From positions 1 through 15,042 of the forward strand of contig JBKPDW010000174.1 of assembly GCA_046728115.1 (NCBI GenBank): DNA of 15,042 bases, in the 5' to 3' direction. This DNA comes from CAVSWN01 sp046728115 (GTDB lineage: Bacteria; Acidobacteriota; Vicinamibacteria; Vicinamibacterales; CAVVIG01). The position numbers and the translations under genes were made by a program. The notes under the pieces were generated by a model. It was not told the DNA's origin, did no database searches, and saw only the letters and a list, made by a program, of their open reading frames with translations. Of this stretch, positions 13,426 to 15,042 are shown one piece after another; position 1 is the stretch's first letter; every line of letters starts with the position of its first letter.

Positions 13426-13451
13426 GCAAAGACGGCAATAAATGCAAAGAC
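13426..13451. repeat. Two 8-bp direct repeats in the spacer before the amidohydrolase
   Basis: GCAAAGAC occurs at 13426-13433 and 13444-13451, 18 bp apart, in the 73-base spacer between the glycosyltransferase stop (13484) and the amidohydrolase GTG. The spacer also has a GC-only five-bp hairpin (13466-13480) without a T-run. No promoter was recognised. The repeats resemble the short low-complexity tracts in the other spacers. Confidence 0.35.
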
Positions 13452-13483
13452 CGCGATCCCGCGCCGCGGCACGAGGCCGCCTT

Positions 13484-15042
13484 CTACCGGTCGGCGGCCG
13501 TCTTCGTCGCTGCTCCGAGATCCAGCCTGTACATCGCAAACCGATAGTTTCGCTCACGGTATTCCCGCACGAGGGTATGCGGCAGGGAGTCGAGCACCTT
13601 GGCGCAGAAGCCGTGCTGCTGCGGGTCCGGCACGTTACACCAGAAATTCCAGTGCAGGAACACTCCGCCCGCATATCGACCCGCGAGCGCGTGGCCTCCG
13701 TAATACGGTTCGGTCGATGCGAACGAGAGCTGCGCGGCGTTGCGGCCCCACACATGGAACATGTTGGGATTGTGTGTCAGGACAAGCGAATTGGCCGGCA
13801 GGTCGCGCGCGGCGTCTCGCGCGAAAGCCACATCGGCGCGGGCGCCCCAGGCCTCCTCGCCCACCGCCCGCACGAACGGCACGTACCAGAGGAACTGCAC
13901 GACGAGCGCCAGACCGAGCGCTAGTCGAACGTTGGATCGGGCGCGCCACGTGAACTGCCGCGCCACGGTGTCCGCGACGCGAGACAGACCGGCGCCCGCA
14001 AGGACCGCGATGGGCGCATACGTCATCAGCGAATACCGATCGTCCGCACCGTAGTTGTAGCTGCCCGCGTAGAAGAATAGGAAAATGCCTCCGAACAGGC
14101 CGAAGTACAGGATCGGAATCAGAATCGCTCGCCGCGGCTTCCACGTGGCAACGGCGATGAGCGCGAGGAGTGAGTACACGATCGGAAAGCGTGGATCTCC
14201 CAGATAGAACCAGCCGTTCGTTCGAAGGTTGCCGCGAAGAAATGATGTGGACAGCCGAGCCCCTGTCGTGCCCCACGCGTCACCTCGCACCGCCAACAGG
14301 TGACCGACGTGAATACTCGAGAGCAGCAAGCCGGCGAGCACGGCCCACCAAAGCCGCGGTCGCAGCAGCTCGTCGCGGGCAAACGTCGCGATGATGATGC
14401 CGACGATGGGCAGCACGAGAATGCATTCAGGCCGAAACTGAATGGCAAACGCGCTTGCCGCAATCATCCACAGCAGCGCCGGTGTCGAACGCAGGCGGAC
14501 GAACGCCAATGCCGTGAGCACCGCGCCGGCGCACATGAACGCAGCGCTCGGCTCCGCCGATGTCGTGTGGGCCCATCGGATCTGATCCGGAATCAGCGCA
14601 GCGACCATCGCCGCGTACTCCGCCGCGGCGAGACGCTCTGTCAACAAGAACGCTATCAGGTAGATGACCCAGATGGCCAGCGCGCCGATCAGGGGATTGA
14701 CCAGGAACGCGACGGACTCGTGCACGCCTGTCAGCCGAAACGCAACGCTCAACAGATAGGGATAGCCGTACGGTTCCTTGTTGTACTCGCTTCGCACGCA
14801 CTGCAGCCTGCCGTACTCGACGGTGCCGTCGTTGCACATCTGCGCAAGATGCAGATCCGACAGATTCTGGCCGATGCTCTGGTAGATCTGCTCGTCGTAG
14901 TAGATGCGGCTGGTCCGCGGCGCAACGCCCGCAGCGAGGCCCAACGCGACAAGCGAGGCAACGGCCGGGACGGCAAGGTCTCCCCTCCGGAGTCCGAGCG
15001 AGCGCAACAGGGGTGGGAGCGCCGTCCACGTCAGCGCCAGCA
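13484..15042 (-). CDS. GT-C fold, family-39-like membrane glycosyltransferase, 5' end outside the window
   Basis: About 519 codons are visible, ending at TAG 13486-13484. The frame stays open to the right edge and encodes hydrophobic residues there. The first possible start inside (TTG 15007) has no support, so I treat the gene as partial. The protein is polytopic, with roughly ten membrane segments (for example AVASLVALGLAAG, LIGALAIWVIYLIAFLL, LVLPIVGIIIATF, IVYSLLALIAVAT, ILIPILYFGLFGGIFLFFYA). After the first visible segment comes the acidic loop motif YYDEQIYQSIGQNL, then NKEPYGYPYLLSVAF, as in PMT/ArnT-like GT39/GT83 enzymes that transfer sugars from polyprenyl-phosphate donors. A soluble C-terminal part of about 130 residues follows (SLVLTHNPNMFHVWGR onward). 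Acceptor and sugar are unknown. The neighbours give no clear pathway link. Confidence 0.82.
   Translation of the reverse strand, partial: LALTWTALPPLLRSLGLRRGDLAVPAVASLVALGLAAGVAPRTSRIYYDEQIYQSIGQNLSDLHLAQMCNDGTVEYGRLQCVRSEYNKEPYGYPYLLSVAFRLTGVHESVAFLVNPLIGALAIWVIYLIAFLLTERLAAAEYAAMVAALIPDQIRWAHTTSAEPSAAFMCAGAVLTALAFVRLRSTPALLWMIAASAFAIQFRPECILVLPIVGIIIATFARDELLRPRLWWAVLAGLLLSSIHVGHLLAVRGDAWGTTGARLSTSFLRGNLRTNGWFYLGDPRFPIVYSLLALIAVATWKPRRAILIPILYFGLFGGIFLFFYAGSYNYGADDRYSLMTYAPIAVLAGAGLSRVADTVARQFTWRARSNVRLALGLALVVQFLWYVPFVRAVGEEAWGARADVAFARDAARDLPANSLVLTHNPNMFHVWGRNAAQLSFASTEPYYGGHALAGRYAGGVFLHWNFWCNVPDPQQHGFCAKVLDSLPHTLVREYRERNYRFAMYRLDLGAATKTAADR

Noticed and set aside
13466..13480. GC hairpin after the glycosyltransferase as a terminator
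   Set aside because: The stem is only five bp and no T-run follows on the minus strand.
13411..13755. N-terminal extension of the amidohydrolase reading frame
   Set aside because: It overlaps the glycosyltransferase C-terminus in another frame and has low-complexity composition; the family N-terminus begins at GTG 13410.
14985..15007. TTG at 15007 as the start of the glycosyltransferase
   Set aside because: The frame stays open and hydrophobic to the window edge, so the true start is probably outside.

Overview
The window is GC-rich bacterial DNA. Every gene I can support lies on the minus strand, so biological order runs from high to low coordinates. The mix of protein families points to an acidobacterium, most likely a soil lineage such as Vicinamibacteria or Solibacter relatives. 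The indicators are a planctomycete-type cytochrome with DUF1587/1592/1588/1585 domains, a Tat-exported DUF1552 protein, an exported ankyrin protein, a beta-propeller, and exported glycoside- and ester-hydrolase-like proteins. The lineage is inferred from gene content, not from a marker gene.

Layout from the right edge: (1) 13484-15042, a polytopic GT-C/family-39 type glycosyltransferase whose N-terminus runs out of the window; (2) 11440-13410, an MtaD-like amidohydrolase/adenosine-derivative deaminase fused in frame to a C-terminal CYTH domain; (3) 3424-11331, a co-oriented five-gene cassette: DUF1592-type cytochrome, DUF1552 protein, ankyrin protein, YVTN/YncE beta-propeller, VOC-fold protein. 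All five products appear to be exported, by Sec or Tat signals. (4) 2220-3370, a compact RES/Xre toxin-antitoxin operon. It has a well-formed promoter whose -10 box is embedded in two direct repeats, an ATGA overlap between the genes, and a terminator hairpin starting at the toxin stop codon. (5) 1-2164, a GH105/GH88-like protein with a degenerate M14-like N-terminal domain, followed 23 bp later by a truncated Abhydrolase_10-type protein.

The DUF1592/DUF1552 pair is a recurrent neighbourhood in Acidobacteria, Planctomycetes and Verrucomicrobia with no settled biochemical role. The sequence supports an envelope or extracellular system: a c-type haem protein, a Tat substrate, and protein-interaction scaffolds (ankyrin and beta-propeller). 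No substrate can be assigned from sequence. The two hydrolase-like genes at the left edge suggest polysaccharide or ester degradation.

The spacers are unusual. Almost every spacer in the cassette and next to it carries a short low-complexity repeat tract. Two of them (5161-5226 and 7211-7276) are equal-length copies of one REP-like inverted-repeat element that bracket the ankyrin gene. One copy overlaps the start codon of the beta-propeller gene and could fold its ribosome-binding region into a hairpin. There is no gene-free stretch over 300 bases, and I saw no RNA gene, CRISPR array or transposase.
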